Below are positions 25,709 through 33,832 of a stretch of 64,000 bases of DNA, one piece after another. The stretch lies in NCBI GenBank assembly GCA_033765345.1, contig JANRIC010000004.1:1-64000 (forward strand). Direction: 5' to 3'. The notes below the pieces were generated by a model. That model saw nothing but the letters and a program-made list of their open reading frames with translations, searched no databases and had not been told where the DNA came from. Both the position numbers and the translations under genes were made by a program. This DNA is from JANRIC01 sp033765345 (GTDB taxonomy: Bacteria; Bacteroidota; Bacteroidia; Cytophagales; Microscillaceae). Positions within the stretch are counted from its first letter, which is position 1. Each line of letters starts with the position of its first letter.

Positions 25709-25825
25709 AAATTAAGGAAATTAAGGAAATTAAGGAAATTAAGGGAATTAAGGGAATTAAGGGAATTAAGGGAATTAAGGGAATTAAGGGAATTAAATCA
25801 ATTAAGGGAATTAAGGGAATTAATT
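25709..25825. repeat. 9-bp tandem repeat array, 13 units
   Basis: Thirteen units of 9 bp follow the pattern RAATTAAGG; the first four carry AAATTAAGG, later ones GAATTAAGG, with one irregular stretch (AAATCAATT). Further right, inverted copies such as TTAATTCTCTTAATT appear up to about 25880, so the strand could fold back. The block fills the intergenic region between the divergent PLP-enzyme and short-chain dehydrogenase genes, where their promoters should be. It produces an artificial upstream extension of the dehydrogenase reading frame. Confidence 0.9.
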
Positions 25826-25909
25826 CTCTTAATTTTTAATTTTTTTAATTATTTTAATTATTTTAATTCTCTTAATTATTTCGTTGTTTGCGATTTAAAA
25901 ATAAGTTGT

Positions 25910-26716
25910 ATGAAAGATAAAGTGGTCATTATCACTGGAGCTTCTTCGGGCATTGGGAAAGCTCTTGCATTTGAATTCGGTTCGGCAGGTGCCAACATAG
26001 TAATTACCGGCCGTAATCAGGAAAACTTGCATCAAACCTCCAAAGAACTAACCCAAAAAGGCATCAATAATCTGCCTGTAACGGCTGACGTGAGTGTACT
26101 GGAAGATAATGCGCTTTTGATAGATAAAACCCTAGAAAAATATGGTAAACTTGACATTTTGATCAATAATGCTGGGATGTCGATGCGCTCTTTATTTGAG
26201 GAGGTAGATATCAAGGTGATTCGTCAACTCATGGAAATCAACTTCTTCGGCACGGTCTACGCCACTAAATATGCTTTGCCTCATATTATCCGCAGTCAGG
26301 GTTCTATCGTAGGTATTTCCTCGATTGCTGGCTATCGGGGGCTTCCAGCCCGAACGGGTTATTCGGCCTCCAAATTTGCCATGCACGGCTTCCTAGAATC
26401 ATTACGCACCGAACTACTCAAAAAAAACGTGCATATCCTCCTGGCTTGCCCAGGCTTTACCCAATCCAATATCCGTAAAGTAGCTCTCACCGCCGATGGT
26501 TCTCCACAAGCAGAGACTCCCAGAAACGAAGAAAAAATGATGAATGCCGAAGAAGTAGCCCATAGAATTCTAAAAGCCGTTCAGAAAAGAAAAAGAGACT
26601 TGGTACTCACCCGACAAGGTAAACTGACTGTATTTTTGAACAAATGGCTTCCTGCCTGGATGGATAAAATGGTGTATCAAGTGATGGCCAAAGAACCAAA
26701 TTCACCATTTAAATAA
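25910..26716 (+). CDS. Short-chain dehydrogenase/reductase
   Basis: A 268-residue Rossmann-fold oxidoreductase. Motifs: GASSGIGKALA (cofactor binding, residues 11-21), NNAGMS (near 85), the catalytic Ser in GISSIAGYRG and YSASK with catalytic Tyr and Lys (around 150). TGRN after the second strand suggests NADP preference. The C-terminus (KWLPAWMDKMVYQVMAKE) resembles the DHRS7/YqjQ-like group that acts on lipophilic substrates. The frame is open 70 codons further upstream, but that part is a repeat-derived LRE run, so the ATG at 25910 is the real start. Confidence 0.9.
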   Translation: MKDKVVIITGASSGIGKALAFEFGSAGANIVITGRNQENLHQTSKELTQKGINNLPVTADVSVLEDNALLIDKTLEKYGKLDILINNAGMSMRSLFEEVDIKVIRQLMEINFFGTVYATKYALPHIIRSQGSIVGISSIAGYRGLPARTGYSASKFAMHGFLESLRTELLKKNVHILLACPGFTQSNIRKVALTADGSPQAETPRNEEKMMNAEEVAHRILKAVQKRKRDLVLTRQGKLTVFLNKWLPAWMDKMVYQVMAKEPNSPFK

Positions 26717-26728
26717 AATAAAAGCGTT

Positions 26729-27466
26729 TCAAAATTGAATCGGACGTAAGTTACTTTCTTTGATGTACAACTCCTTTTCGTTCCAAAGGATTTTGTACCA
26801 TATATCTTGTTTACCCAATACAAAAACCCGATGCCCTTTCGCGATAATTTCAACAGGTTTAGAGCCTGAGGAAGGGGCACTCATTAGATAACTCTTATCC
26901 TGAATCACAATCCCCATCAGGGACTCTTCAGAAAATCTCATCAGGAAAAAACCCACACTCAGCAGGACAAGCAAGGGAATTTTATATCGAAGGGCGATTC
27001 TTTGTTTTAAATAATACAAATAGAGGATAAAAATAAAACCCAGCCCACAAATCCCCAGAAATAAAAAGGCCAGATACGTAAAATAACGCTGATAAATCGC
27101 CCTGATATAATCCAGGTCGGAGTGCTCATAACCGCTCAACCGGTACGTATGTGCGATATTTTCCATCTGAATCAAGGTGGCATCTTGAGGGGCATACAGA
27201 TACAAAAGACTTAAGTAATACAAGGCATCGGTATAATTGCCCAATCCTTCACTGACAAAAGCCATTTTGATCAGCATATTGGGAGATACTTCATGGGTTT
27301 GAGCAAATACTTCTTCAAAGAGCTCAAGAGACTCCGTAAACTTTTTTCTTTCAAAAAGAGCATTTGCTTCGGTTATCTTAGCATCTAAGTCCTTATTAGC
27401 CAAGCAATTGACACAGAAAAACATAAAAATTATAAAAAAAGTCTGGCAATATTTTGTGGTTTTCAT
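26729..27466 (-). CDS. Exported TPR/SH3 membrane protein (BatE-like)
   Basis: A 245-residue protein. A signal peptide (1-22) is followed by TPR-like repeats (about 25-115: ANALFERKKFTESLELFEEV, ALYYLSLLYLYAP), two membrane helices (about 128-150 and 158-175) and a C-terminal bacterial SH3-like domain (about 190-245: KSYLMSAPSSGSKPV, KGHRVFVLGKQDIWYKI). This order resembles BatE of the Bacteroidota aerotolerance operon, but none of the other bat genes is adjacent, so the role is not established. It converges on the dehydrogenase gene, 12 bp away. Its start lies inside the tRNA-Lys promoter region on the opposite strand. Confidence 0.7.
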   Translation of the reverse strand: MKTTKYCQTFFIIFMFFCVNCLANKDLDAKITEANALFERKKFTESLELFEEVFAQTHEVSPNMLIKMAFVSEGLGNYTDALYYLSLLYLYAPQDATLIQMENIAHTYRLSGYEHSDLDYIRAIYQRYFTYLAFLFLGICGLGFIFILYLYYLKQRIALRYKIPLLVLLSVGFFLMRFSEESLMGIVIQDKSYLMSAPSSGSKPVEIIAKGHRVFVLGKQDIWYKILWNEKELYIKESNLRPIQF

Positions 27467-27483
27467 TTATTCTCCTATTTTTG
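27453..27483 (+). promoter_or_regulatory. Bacteroidota-type promoter for tRNA-Lys
   Basis: TTTG (27453-27456), a 19-bp spacer and TATTTTTG (27476-27483) match the Bacteroidota consensus. Transcription would begin about 35 nt before the mature tRNA. The -33 box overlaps the start codon of the divergent TPR/SH3 gene. Confidence 0.75.
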
Positions 27484-27524
27484 CAGTCCCAAATAAGGGA
27501 AAAACTCAGAAAAAAACAAATTTT

Positions 27525-27597
27525 GATTCCGTAGCTCAGTTGGTAGAGCATTTCACTTTTAATGAAGGGGTCCTGGGTTCGAGTCCCAGCGGGATCA
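27525..27597 (+). tRNA. tRNA-Lys (anticodon UUU)
   Basis: A full cloverleaf in 73 nt including the discriminator A. The acceptor stem GATTCCG pairs with CGGGATC (one T-G pair); the D-arm is GCTCAGTTGGTAGAGC; the anticodon stem TTTCA/TGAAG holds loop CTTTTAA with TTT at 27558-27560; the T-arm is CTGGG-TTCGAGT-CCCAG. CCA is not encoded. A consensus promoter lies upstream and an intrinsic terminator follows after 9 nt. Confidence 0.96.
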
Positions 27598-27606
27598 CAA
27601 AGGTAG

Positions 27607-27636
27607 AAAAACCCGAGAAAATTTCTCGGGTTTTTT
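27607..27636 (+). terminator. Intrinsic terminator after tRNA-Lys
   Basis: A stem of ACCCGAGA paired with TCTCGGGT, extended by A-T pairs on the flanks, with a 5-nt loop and a run of six T. Confidence 0.88.
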
Positions 27637-27959
27637 ATTTTATATATAGACTTAAAGTTTTCACGGGCGACTTATCAAGCTGGCAAACAGACACTTTCTA
27701 AATCTTACACACAAGAAAATTTGGTTGTCTGATAAATTTATATGCCTCCTAGCTGCACAAAAAATGTTATAGAACCATAAAATATACTTTATAAAAACCC
27801 GAAAGTCTCTAGATGCAGAATTCGGGCTTATTTTTGGCTTCTTGCACAGCCTACGGACTGAGGCACCAGCCTAGCTGTTCAGGAGAATACCTTTTTATTT
27901 GGATTGACAAGTCATCCTTCAGAAGATTTACCACAACCTCGGGGTAAAATCCCTGTGAT
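27637..27959. other. Intergenic region after tRNA-Lys, no gene seen
   Basis: No coding stretch is supported. A second hairpin at 27798-27826 pairs CCCGAA with TTCGGG around a 17-nt loop and is followed by a T-rich run, so it may be a weak terminator. I looked for a repeat of the tRNA 3' end, which would mark an integrated element, and found none in the window. Confidence 0.55.
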
Positions 27960-28274
27960 AGTATGTAAACGTACTGTTCCAGTCTGTAAAGTCTTTGTTT
28001 TAGTGTGTAATGTTTGAATTCTAGTGTGTAACGTCTAAATTCTAGTGTGTGATGTTTGAATTATAGTGTGTGATGTTTGAATTATAGTGTGTGATGTTTG
28101 AATTATAGTGTGTAATGTTTGAATTATAGTGTGTAACGTCTAAATTCTAGTGTGTAACGTCTAAATTATAGTGTGCAATATTTAAGTTCCAGTGTGTAAT
28201 GTCTAAATTATGGTGTGTAATGTTTGAATTTCAGTGTGTGATGTTTTAATTTTAGTGTGTAATGTCTGAATTCT
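27960..28274. repeat. 21-bp tandem repeat array, 15 units
   Basis: Fifteen uninterrupted units of exactly 21 bp, pattern AGTGTGTAATGTTTGAATTCT with variants (AACGTCTAAATTCT, GATGTTTGAATTAT). The first two units (27960-28001) are degenerate. Stop codons occur in all three plus-strand frames in the consensus, so it does not encode a peptide in that direction. There are no spacers, so it is not CRISPR. The period equals that of the array at 3967-4197 although the sequence differs. Confidence 0.93.
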
Positions 28275-28418
28275 ATCCCCCATCTGGTACTAGCGTAAGG
28301 CATAACTAATTTGACCAAATAAAAAGCCCGCTAGATCATTTGGATATTTGAGGTGAAATGGTTTTATTGATAAAAATTACATGGTAGACAAAGCAGAAAT
28401 AAACGCAAGTTTTAAAGA

Positions 28419-28441
28419 ATAAACGCAAGGGTTGCGTTTAT
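28419..28441. repeat. Palindrome upstream of the ATPase/nuclease gene
   Basis: Perfect 10-bp arms ATAAACGCAA and TTGCGTTTAT around GGG. A direct copy of the left arm (ATAAACGCAAG) lies 20 bp further left at 28399. The right arm runs into the GTTGGGC box described next, so together they resemble the right half of an attC-type recombination site. Confidence 0.7.
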
Positions 28442-28445
28442 ACGG

Positions 28446-28462
28446 ATGTTGGGCGATACTAT
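28446..28462 (+). repeat. Left terminal box, inverted copy of 32339-32355
   Basis: ATGTTGGGCGATACTAT; its reverse complement occurs with one mismatch at 32339-32355, after the gene. It contains GTTGGGC (28448-28454), which fits the integron attC/attI core GTTRRRY. If this were a recombination core, the cassette would start at TTGGGC, 31 bp before the ATG at 28480. Confidence 0.65.
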
Positions 28463-28479
28463 AAAAGACAAAAATAACG

Positions 28480-31400
28480 ATGAACCAACAGAACATCATT
28501 AACGAAATCAGCAAACAAAAGTCTGATTACAAACATACAAGCCAAGCCGAAGATTTGGCTAACTCTCTTGACACAATTTCAGACGACATATATTCTGAAA
28601 GCGAAAGGTTTGTATATGAACTAATCCAAAATGCTGATGACGCATCTAACGACAAACAAAAGGACTTAGAGATAAAAATAGAATTTACTCAAAACTTCGT
28701 GGTTATATCTCACAATGGAAGGGAGTTTAACGATAAAGACATTAACGCCATTTCAAGTGTAGGGAAAAGCCAAAAATCCGAAAATCCAAACCAAACAGGC
28801 TACAAAGGAATTGGTTTTAAATCTGTTTTTGGAAAGTCAGATTGCGTTTATATTAACTCAAATGGTTTTACTTTCCGCTACGATAAAAGTAATTGGAAAT
28901 CACACAGCCATAAAATGCCTTGGCAAATTATTCCAATTTGGAGCAGTAACAATATTCCGTCAGAACTACAAAATACTAAATTTGGGAAATATCCTGTTTC
29001 AACTGCAATACAGTTCAACAAAGAAAAAGGTTTTTCAGGTGCAGAATTAAAGCAAGTTCTTATTAATTTGTTTAGTAATTCTCAAATAATGCTTTTTTTG
29101 AGAAATGTAACATTGATAAATATAGACAAAGACTTTTCAATCAAGCGTACAAAAACATTGATTTCTGAAAAAGCACTTTCTAAAACTGAAAAATTCGTAC
29201 TTAGTGCTGTTTCCTTAATTGCAAATAGTGAGCAAACCGATTGGATAATTGGTGATTTTATCGGGATTGAATTAGACAACGAAACCAAAACAGCATTAAA
29301 ACAAGACGAAAAAGCCCCCAAAAGACTAAAAGAAACACAGTTTACAAATATTTCTTTTGCGGGAAAAATTAACAGCAAAGGCGGTTTGATTGAGATTAAA
29401 GATAATTCTTTGATTTTTACGTACTTACCCACAAAAATAAATAAAGGTTTTCCATTTTTAGTAAATGCGGATTTCCTTACCAATGCACCACGAGAAGGTT
29501 TTCACGAAGACCGTATTTGGAATATTTGGCTATTTGAACAAGTTGGTTATAAGTCCATTGAATGGTTAAGAGAACTTGCAAGTACAGAATACAAGTACCA
29601 AATAAGCAATGTAATTGCAGATACATTTAGTTCAGAAAAGGCAATGGAAAAGGCATTTAACGAAGGGTACAAAAAAGCCCTTAAAAAAATTGCTTTTATT
29701 CCAAACGAAAACGACAGACTTCTTTTGGTTGCAGATGCCCTAATTGAAAAGACAGATATTGACGAAGTGATTAATGCCAATGTACTGATAGACTACTACA
29801 ATGCCACTCATAAAACCAAACTTATAACGGAAAGCATAGTAAACAAAAAAATGAAGTCCCTTTCCGACCTAATAAAATTGGGTGTGAAAACTTTTGAGAT
29901 AAAGGAATTAGAAATTTTTTTTGCCTCTGATGAATTAGGTAATGCGTTGAAAGTCAAAGATAATTTCAAGGTTATCAAGTTTTTGCACAAAAAGGCTACC
30001 AACAAAAAAAGTGCGGATTTTTGGAAAGACTATATTCCGAAAATCACTTTTATTTTTAACCAACAGGAAAAACTATGTTCACCAACTACACCCACATACT
30101 TTCCTATTGATGATTTTGAAACAGAACTAAGCCAAAGTTTTGATTTTGTGCATAGCGAAGTTTTGGAAAAAATTGATGAAAATTCAGAAATAAAAGATTG
30201 GTTGCGAGAAATTGGCATAGTAGAACCAACCCCTAAAAATATTATTGAAAACACTATTAGCCGCAATCTTAATGATTTAACCGACACAAAGGAAAAATCT
30301 ATTGAGATAGTTCGTTATCTTTTTGAAAATCAAAAACAAATAGATGATTTTTCTAAATTTGGTAGTATTCAACTCATAACAACAAAAGGAAACATAAAAA
30401 GGGCTGATAGTTGCTATTTGGCTAATTTCTACAAACCCGAATTAGCCATAGAAACCTATTTGCCTGATGAAGATTTTTTCGTTTCGTCTGAATACGTTGA
30501 GAAAAACTACTATGTAAAAGAGTGGAATTTGTTTTTTACTCAAATTGGTGTTATTGAGAATATTAAAATTGAAGACGAGCAGGTTTCAAGTTCCTACTAT
30601 TTATATAACCATAGTGTGGGTTCATATTACAGCAAAAACACTCACGTTAAGGTAAGTAACGAATTTTCTAATTACATACAATCAGAAAACCAAAAAGCAA
30701 CTAATAGCAGTTCTGATACTTCTGTTTATAGTTTATACAAATTGAAGTTTTTAGAATATGCAAATAAGAGCCTAAATTTTTCAAAAATATATTGGGCTGA
30801 ATTGTTTAGATGCTTTGCAGAAATGGATTTGTCAATTTCAGATTTTGACAAATCTCCAACTCCGTACATAGGCAAAGGCTTTTATCAAGGTTGGCATTAT
30901 ATACAGTGTTATAACTTTTGGGCATTTCAGAATTTAGAGTTGTTTCCTTGTACTAACAATCAACTTGAAGTTGCGAGCAGAATAATCATAAACCGCACCG
31001 ACTTCAAGAAAATTGGCGGAAACAGTTTGCCAATTTTAGATTTAGATATTGAATTACCACAAGAAATTGAAAATGATATTATAATTTTCAATTTCAGAAA
31101 AATAATAGAATTAGAAGAATATCTAAAAGTCCTTTCTGATATTAGCAAACTTGGTAAATTAGAAAGTGGCAATGTTACTGAAACAACAGAAAGGATAGGG
31201 CTTATTTATCAAGCCTTATTAGGTTTCACGAGAACACACGAGAAAGAAACCATTAAGAAATGGGCTAAATCAAACAAGTTGTTATCAACCTATAACGAGT
31301 TTGTTGATTGTGATAAATTACACTTTTTGGATATTGAACATTTTGACCTTCCCGCAGAAGTCAAAGGTTTTATTAAAATACCCTATGAAGTCAAAACTCA

Positions 31401-32331
31401 AAGAGGATTAGTTGATTTGTTTTCACTTTTCGGAGTTAAAATTATCAACCACAAAAGTTTAGACACCAAAAAAGAAAACTCAACAAGTGATAATGAATTA
31501 CAACTACGTTTGGTAAATCAAATGCCTTTGATTGCCTTAGTAGTTGCAACCAAAGAAAGTAAAGATTACAACAATATTCTAAAAGATTTGCAAACAATGG
31601 TTAGTAAAGCAAGTTTTTTCAAAGCCAATAAACTCTATTTAGATTGTACGGTTGAAAAAAAGCAAATTTTCACTATACAGAAAACCGCATTAGCAGAAAG
31701 CAAAGCATTTTACTATACAGGCAATTGGTACAGCCCCGTTACTCTCTATGATTTGACAACTGAACTTTGCGTATTTCTATCTGTAAAAGACATTTCAAAA
31801 GAATTAAACGTATTGCTTTTGATTTCATTTAGTGAAGGTTTAGAATGGTTAGAAACCCAAAAGTACGATATAAGCAAAGTTCCTACCCCAACTTTTGAAA
31901 CAGATAGAAGTTACACAGGTGATTTTCGTTCTGAAACGCAAAAAGATTACAGCGAAACTATTGGAGAAATTGCTGAAAAATTCGTTTTCAATGAACTGAT
32001 TAAGCAGTATAAAGCCAAATACTCAAAAGAAACGGTACAAACAGAAAGTACATCTACTTTCAAAACGAGTAGTATAGAAATTGTTTGGCACAGAGCATTA
32101 GGAAACCGATACGAAGACCGAGATATAACTATCACCGAAAAAGGCGTTGAAAAGTATATTGAAGTAAAAGCAACGAAAGATAACGAGCAGACAGATAGCA
32201 CTTTGTTCTTATCATACAACGAGTGGAGTTTAATGAAAAAGAGCAACGACAGATACTACATTGCGAGAGTATTTAACGGAAATAATCCAACAAATGTAAC
32301 ATTCGTAAAAATGGAAAAGTCCGAGCCGTAG
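28480..32331 (+). CDS. Sacsin-like GHKL ATPase fused to a C-terminal DUF3883 nuclease-like domain
   Basis: A 1283-residue protein. The N-terminal Hsp90/sacsin-type ATP-binding domain (about 20-230) shows ELIQNADDAS (N box with the catalytic E and the N and D that bind Mg-ATP), SHNGREF and GYKGIGFKSVF (glycine-rich lid). The long middle (about 230-1150) is not recognisable. The C-terminus (about 1170-1283) is a DUF3883 domain with a PD-(D/E)XK-like layout: IGEIAEKFV, then RDITI and YIEVKATK supplying the D and E-x-K residues. Similar ATPase-nuclease proteins are reported among antiviral and modification-dependent systems; a defence role here is inference. The gene is visibly more AT-rich than its neighbours, stands alone, and is flanked by inverted boxes, all signs of transfer. 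Confidence 0.8.
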   Translation: MNQQNIINEISKQKSDYKHTSQAEDLANSLDTISDDIYSESERFVYELIQNADDASNDKQKDLEIKIEFTQNFVVISHNGREFNDKDINAISSVGKSQKSENPNQTGYKGIGFKSVFGKSDCVYINSNGFTFRYDKSNWKSHSHKMPWQIIPIWSSNNIPSELQNTKFGKYPVSTAIQFNKEKGFSGAELKQVLINLFSNSQIMLFLRNVTLINIDKDFSIKRTKTLISEKALSKTEKFVLSAVSLIANSEQTDWIIGDFIGIELDNETKTALKQDEKAPKRLKETQFTNISFAGKINSKGGLIEIKDNSLIFTYLPTKINKGFPFLVNADFLTNAPREGFHEDRIWNIWLFEQVGYKSIEWLRELASTEYKYQISNVIADTFSSEKAMEKAFNEGYKKALKKIAFIPNENDRLLLVADALIEKTDIDEVINANVLIDYYNATHKTKLITESIVNKKMKSLSDLIKLGVKTFEIKELEIFFASDELGNALKVKDNFKVIKFLHKKATNKKSADFWKDYIPKITFIFNQQEKLCSPTTPTYFPIDDFETELSQSFDFVHSEVLEKIDENSEIKDWLREIGIVEPTPKNIIENTISRNLNDLTDTKEKSIEIVRYLFENQKQIDDFSKFGSIQLITTKGNIKRADSCYLANFYKPELAIETYLPDEDFFVSSEYVEKNYYVKEWNLFFTQIGVIENIKIEDEQVSSSYYLYNHSVGSYYSKNTHVKVSNEFSNYIQSENQKATNSSSDTSVYSLYKLKFLEYANKSLNFSKIYWAELFRCFAEMDLSISDFDKSPTPYIGKGFYQGWHYIQCYNFWAFQNLELFPCTNNQLEVASRIIINRTDFKKIGGNSLPILDLDIELPQEIENDIIIFNFRKIIELEEYLKVLSDISKLGKLESGNVTETTERIGLIYQALLGFTRTHEKETIKKWAKSNKLLSTYNEFVDCDKLHFLDIEHFDLPAEVKGFIKIPYEVKTQRGLVDLFSLFGVKIINHKSLDTKKENSTSDNELQLRLVNQMPLIALVVATKESKDYNNILKDLQTMVSKASFFKANKLYLDCTVEKKQIFTIQKTALAESKAFYYTGNWYSPVTLYDLTTELCVFLSVKDISKELNVLLLISFSEGLEWLETQKYDISKVPTPTFETDRSYTGDFRSETQKDYSETIGEIAEKFVFNELIKQYKAKYSKETVQTESTSTFKTSSIEIVWHRALGNRYEDRDITITEKGVEKYIEVKATKDNEQTDSTLFLSYNEWSLMKKSNDRYYIARVFNGNNPTNVTFVKMEKSEP

Positions 32332-32338
32332 AACAATA

Positions 32339-32465
32339 ATAGCATCGCCCAACATAGGCTTGGCAAAAGCGGGGCAAAAGTGCTAAAATTGAACTTTTGA
32401 ATATATATTGGGGCAATGTACTAAATTTGAACTTTTGTGCTGGGTTTCCCCGCCTTCGCCAAGCC
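32339..32465 (+). repeat. attC-like folded element after the ATPase/nuclease gene
   Basis: Starts with ATAGCATCGCCCAACAT, the inverted copy of the left box, containing GCCCAAC (32347-32353), which fits the attC core RYYYAAC. Then an 18-bp arm (32357-32374) pairs with 32448-32465 at 16 of 18 positions (GGCTTGGC and GCCAAGCC at the tips), enclosing smaller inverted repeats (CAAAAGT/ACTTTTG) and two copies of a TTGAACTTTTG phrase. The expected closing GTTGGGC after the right arm is missing, as if replaced by the neighbouring repeat that begins near 32474. Confidence 0.65.
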
Positions 32466-32473
32466 TTTTCCGC

Positions 32474-32535
32474 TGGTGCGAGTTTTCAACTCGTACCTAC
32501 TATACAAAGAGTTTCCTAACTCAATAAGTAAATCC
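32474..32535 (+). repeat. 62-bp direct repeat, left copy
   Basis: Nearly identical to 33688-33749; I see differences only at the second to third bases and one further position. It contains the hairpin CGAGTT-TTC-AACTCG and a TTTCCTAACTCAATAAG stretch. The two copies bracket the Rpn-type nuclease gene. Confidence 0.88.
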
Positions 32536-32633
32536 ACTGCAAAGAAAGAGACGGAGCCAGTGGTAAGGAGTACCAATGCACAACCACATCTTATGTCAAT
32601 TTTGAGTAAAAACGAACTAATTTAGGTTATTTA

Positions 32634-32676
32634 AAAAAAGAGCAAACCAAGTTTCCAGCTTGGTTTGCTCTTTTTT
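32634..32676 (+). terminator. Strong hairpin with T-run upstream of the Rpn-type nuclease gene
   Basis: A 12-bp perfect stem GAGCAAACCAAG/CTTGGTTTGCTC with a 7-nt loop, preceded by an A-run and followed by six T, so it can act in both directions. It lies 36 bp before the nuclease ATG and overlaps the place where that gene's promoter should be. Confidence 0.75.
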
Positions 32677-32678
32677 CG

Positions 32679-32686
32679 TAACTTTG
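32679..32686 (+). promoter_or_regulatory. Possible -7 box of the Rpn-type nuclease gene
   Basis: TAACTTTG fits TAnnTTTG. The only upstream TTG at near-correct spacing (32660-32662, 16 bp) falls in the right arm of the hairpin, so the -33 element is doubtful. Transcription would start about 20 nt before the ATG. Confidence 0.35.
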
Positions 32687-32711
32687 TGAAAGTGCTAAAA
32701 CAATAAATTGT

Positions 32712-33569
32712 ATGAGTAAAAAACTGGTACGCTTCGATTGGGCAATGAAAAAATTGCTTCGGCACAAAGCCAACTTTGATATTTTAGAGGGTTTTTTGAG
32801 TGAGTTGCTCTGTTTTGATGTTAAGATAGAAAGCATCTTAGAAAGTGAAGGTAACAAACAGGATGAATACGACAAGTACAACCGAGTAGATATTTTGGTG
32901 AAATCCCAGTATAATGAATTGATGTTGGTAGAAGTTCAGAATGATTCTGAAATTGACTACTTTCAACGTATGCTTTTTGGTGTTTCAAAATTGGTAACTG
33001 AGTACATCAAAGAAGGAGAACCTTATGGCACAATCAAAAAAATATATTCCATCAATATTGTTTATTTTGGCTTAGGACAAGGTAAAGATTATGTGTACGA
33101 ATACAAAGGCGAGTTTATAGGCTTGCACAAAAACGATGTTTTGCTTCCAACAACCCTGCAAACGCAAAATTTTAGAGTAGAAAAAGTGTCTGATATTTTT
33201 CTTAAGTATTACATTCTGAAAGTAAATAACTTTAATGATATTGCTAAAGATACACTTGATGAATGGGTTTATTTCCTAAAAAATAGCGAAGTAAAAGATA
33301 ATTTCAAGGCGAAAGGCTTAGATAAAGTAAAGGAAAAACTGCGTTATGAAAGTTTGACAGAGGAAGAAAAGAAAATGTATGACCGCTTTCAAGAAAATAG
33401 GAGAATTGAGATAAGTGTGGAATATACAGCTAAGCTGGAGGCCAAACAAGAAAAAGCAGTTGAAATTGCAAAGAGTTTATTTGAAACAATACTTTCTAAC
33501 CAAGAAATTGCTAAACACACAGGCTTAACTGTTGAACAAATAGAACGACTGCGACACGAAAAAGAATGA
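32712..33569 (+). CDS. Rpn/PD-(D/E)XK nuclease family transposase-like protein
   Basis: A 285-residue protein of the recombination-promoting nuclease group (often labelled PD-(D/E)XK transposase). Visible residues: FDWAMKKLL at the start, NRVDILVKS (the D, residues 57-65) and LVEVQND (the E-x-Q/K position, around 73-79), together a PD-(D/E)XK active site, then YFQRMLFGVSKLVTEYI. The charged tail (about 215-285) ends IAKHTGLTVEQIERLRHEKE, closely matching the tail of the protein at 48255-49073. It is bracketed by 62-bp direct repeats, which suggests it moved or was duplicated as a unit. Whether it is an active mobility protein is not established. Confidence 0.8.
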   Translation: MSKKLVRFDWAMKKLLRHKANFDILEGFLSELLCFDVKIESILESEGNKQDEYDKYNRVDILVKSQYNELMLVEVQNDSEIDYFQRMLFGVSKLVTEYIKEGEPYGTIKKIYSINIVYFGLGQGKDYVYEYKGEFIGLHKNDVLLPTTLQTQNFRVEKVSDIFLKYYILKVNNFNDIAKDTLDEWVYFLKNSEVKDNFKAKGLDKVKEKLRYESLTEEEKKMYDRFQENRRIEISVEYTAKLEAKQEKAVEIAKSLFETILSNQEIAKHTGLTVEQIERLRHEKE

Positions 33570-33687
33570 AAACTGTGCCTACGCATTGCATTTATGAAAA
33601 AAGGGCAAGAGTGCTAAATTGGTGCTACGGGCGCTTTTAAGTGGCTTTTGTGGTAAGTTAAACTTTTGTGCTTTTAATTCCCCCCAC

Positions 33688-33749
33688 TGATGCGAGTTTT
33701 CAACTCGTACCTACTATGCAAAGAGTTTCCTAACTCAATAAGTAAATCC
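33688..33749 (+). repeat. 62-bp direct repeat, right copy
   Basis: Matches 32474-32535. Further left, 33602-33680 also resembles 32370-32445 in pieces (GGGCAAGAGTGCTAAATTG, AACTTTTGTGCTTTTA), so a longer, more diverged region seems to have been duplicated. Confidence 0.88.
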
Positions 33750-33832
33750 CTGAGTTACACGAAGTTTAGCGACGCATAACTTATATTTAAAAAAAACACT
33801 CCCCACTAAACGATACGATTGTAAAGAAACTT

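Noticed and set aside
25700..25909. N-terminal extension of the short-chain dehydrogenase (KLRELRELRE run)
   Set aside because: It comes from the 9-bp array; the family motif TGASSGIG sits normally when starting at 25910.
27408..27701. A plus-strand frame spanning the tRNA-Lys gene
   Set aside because: It reads through a complete tRNA with its own promoter and terminator.
27960..28274. Possible CRISPR array
   Set aside because: Units are contiguous 21-mers without spacers and no cas gene is nearby.
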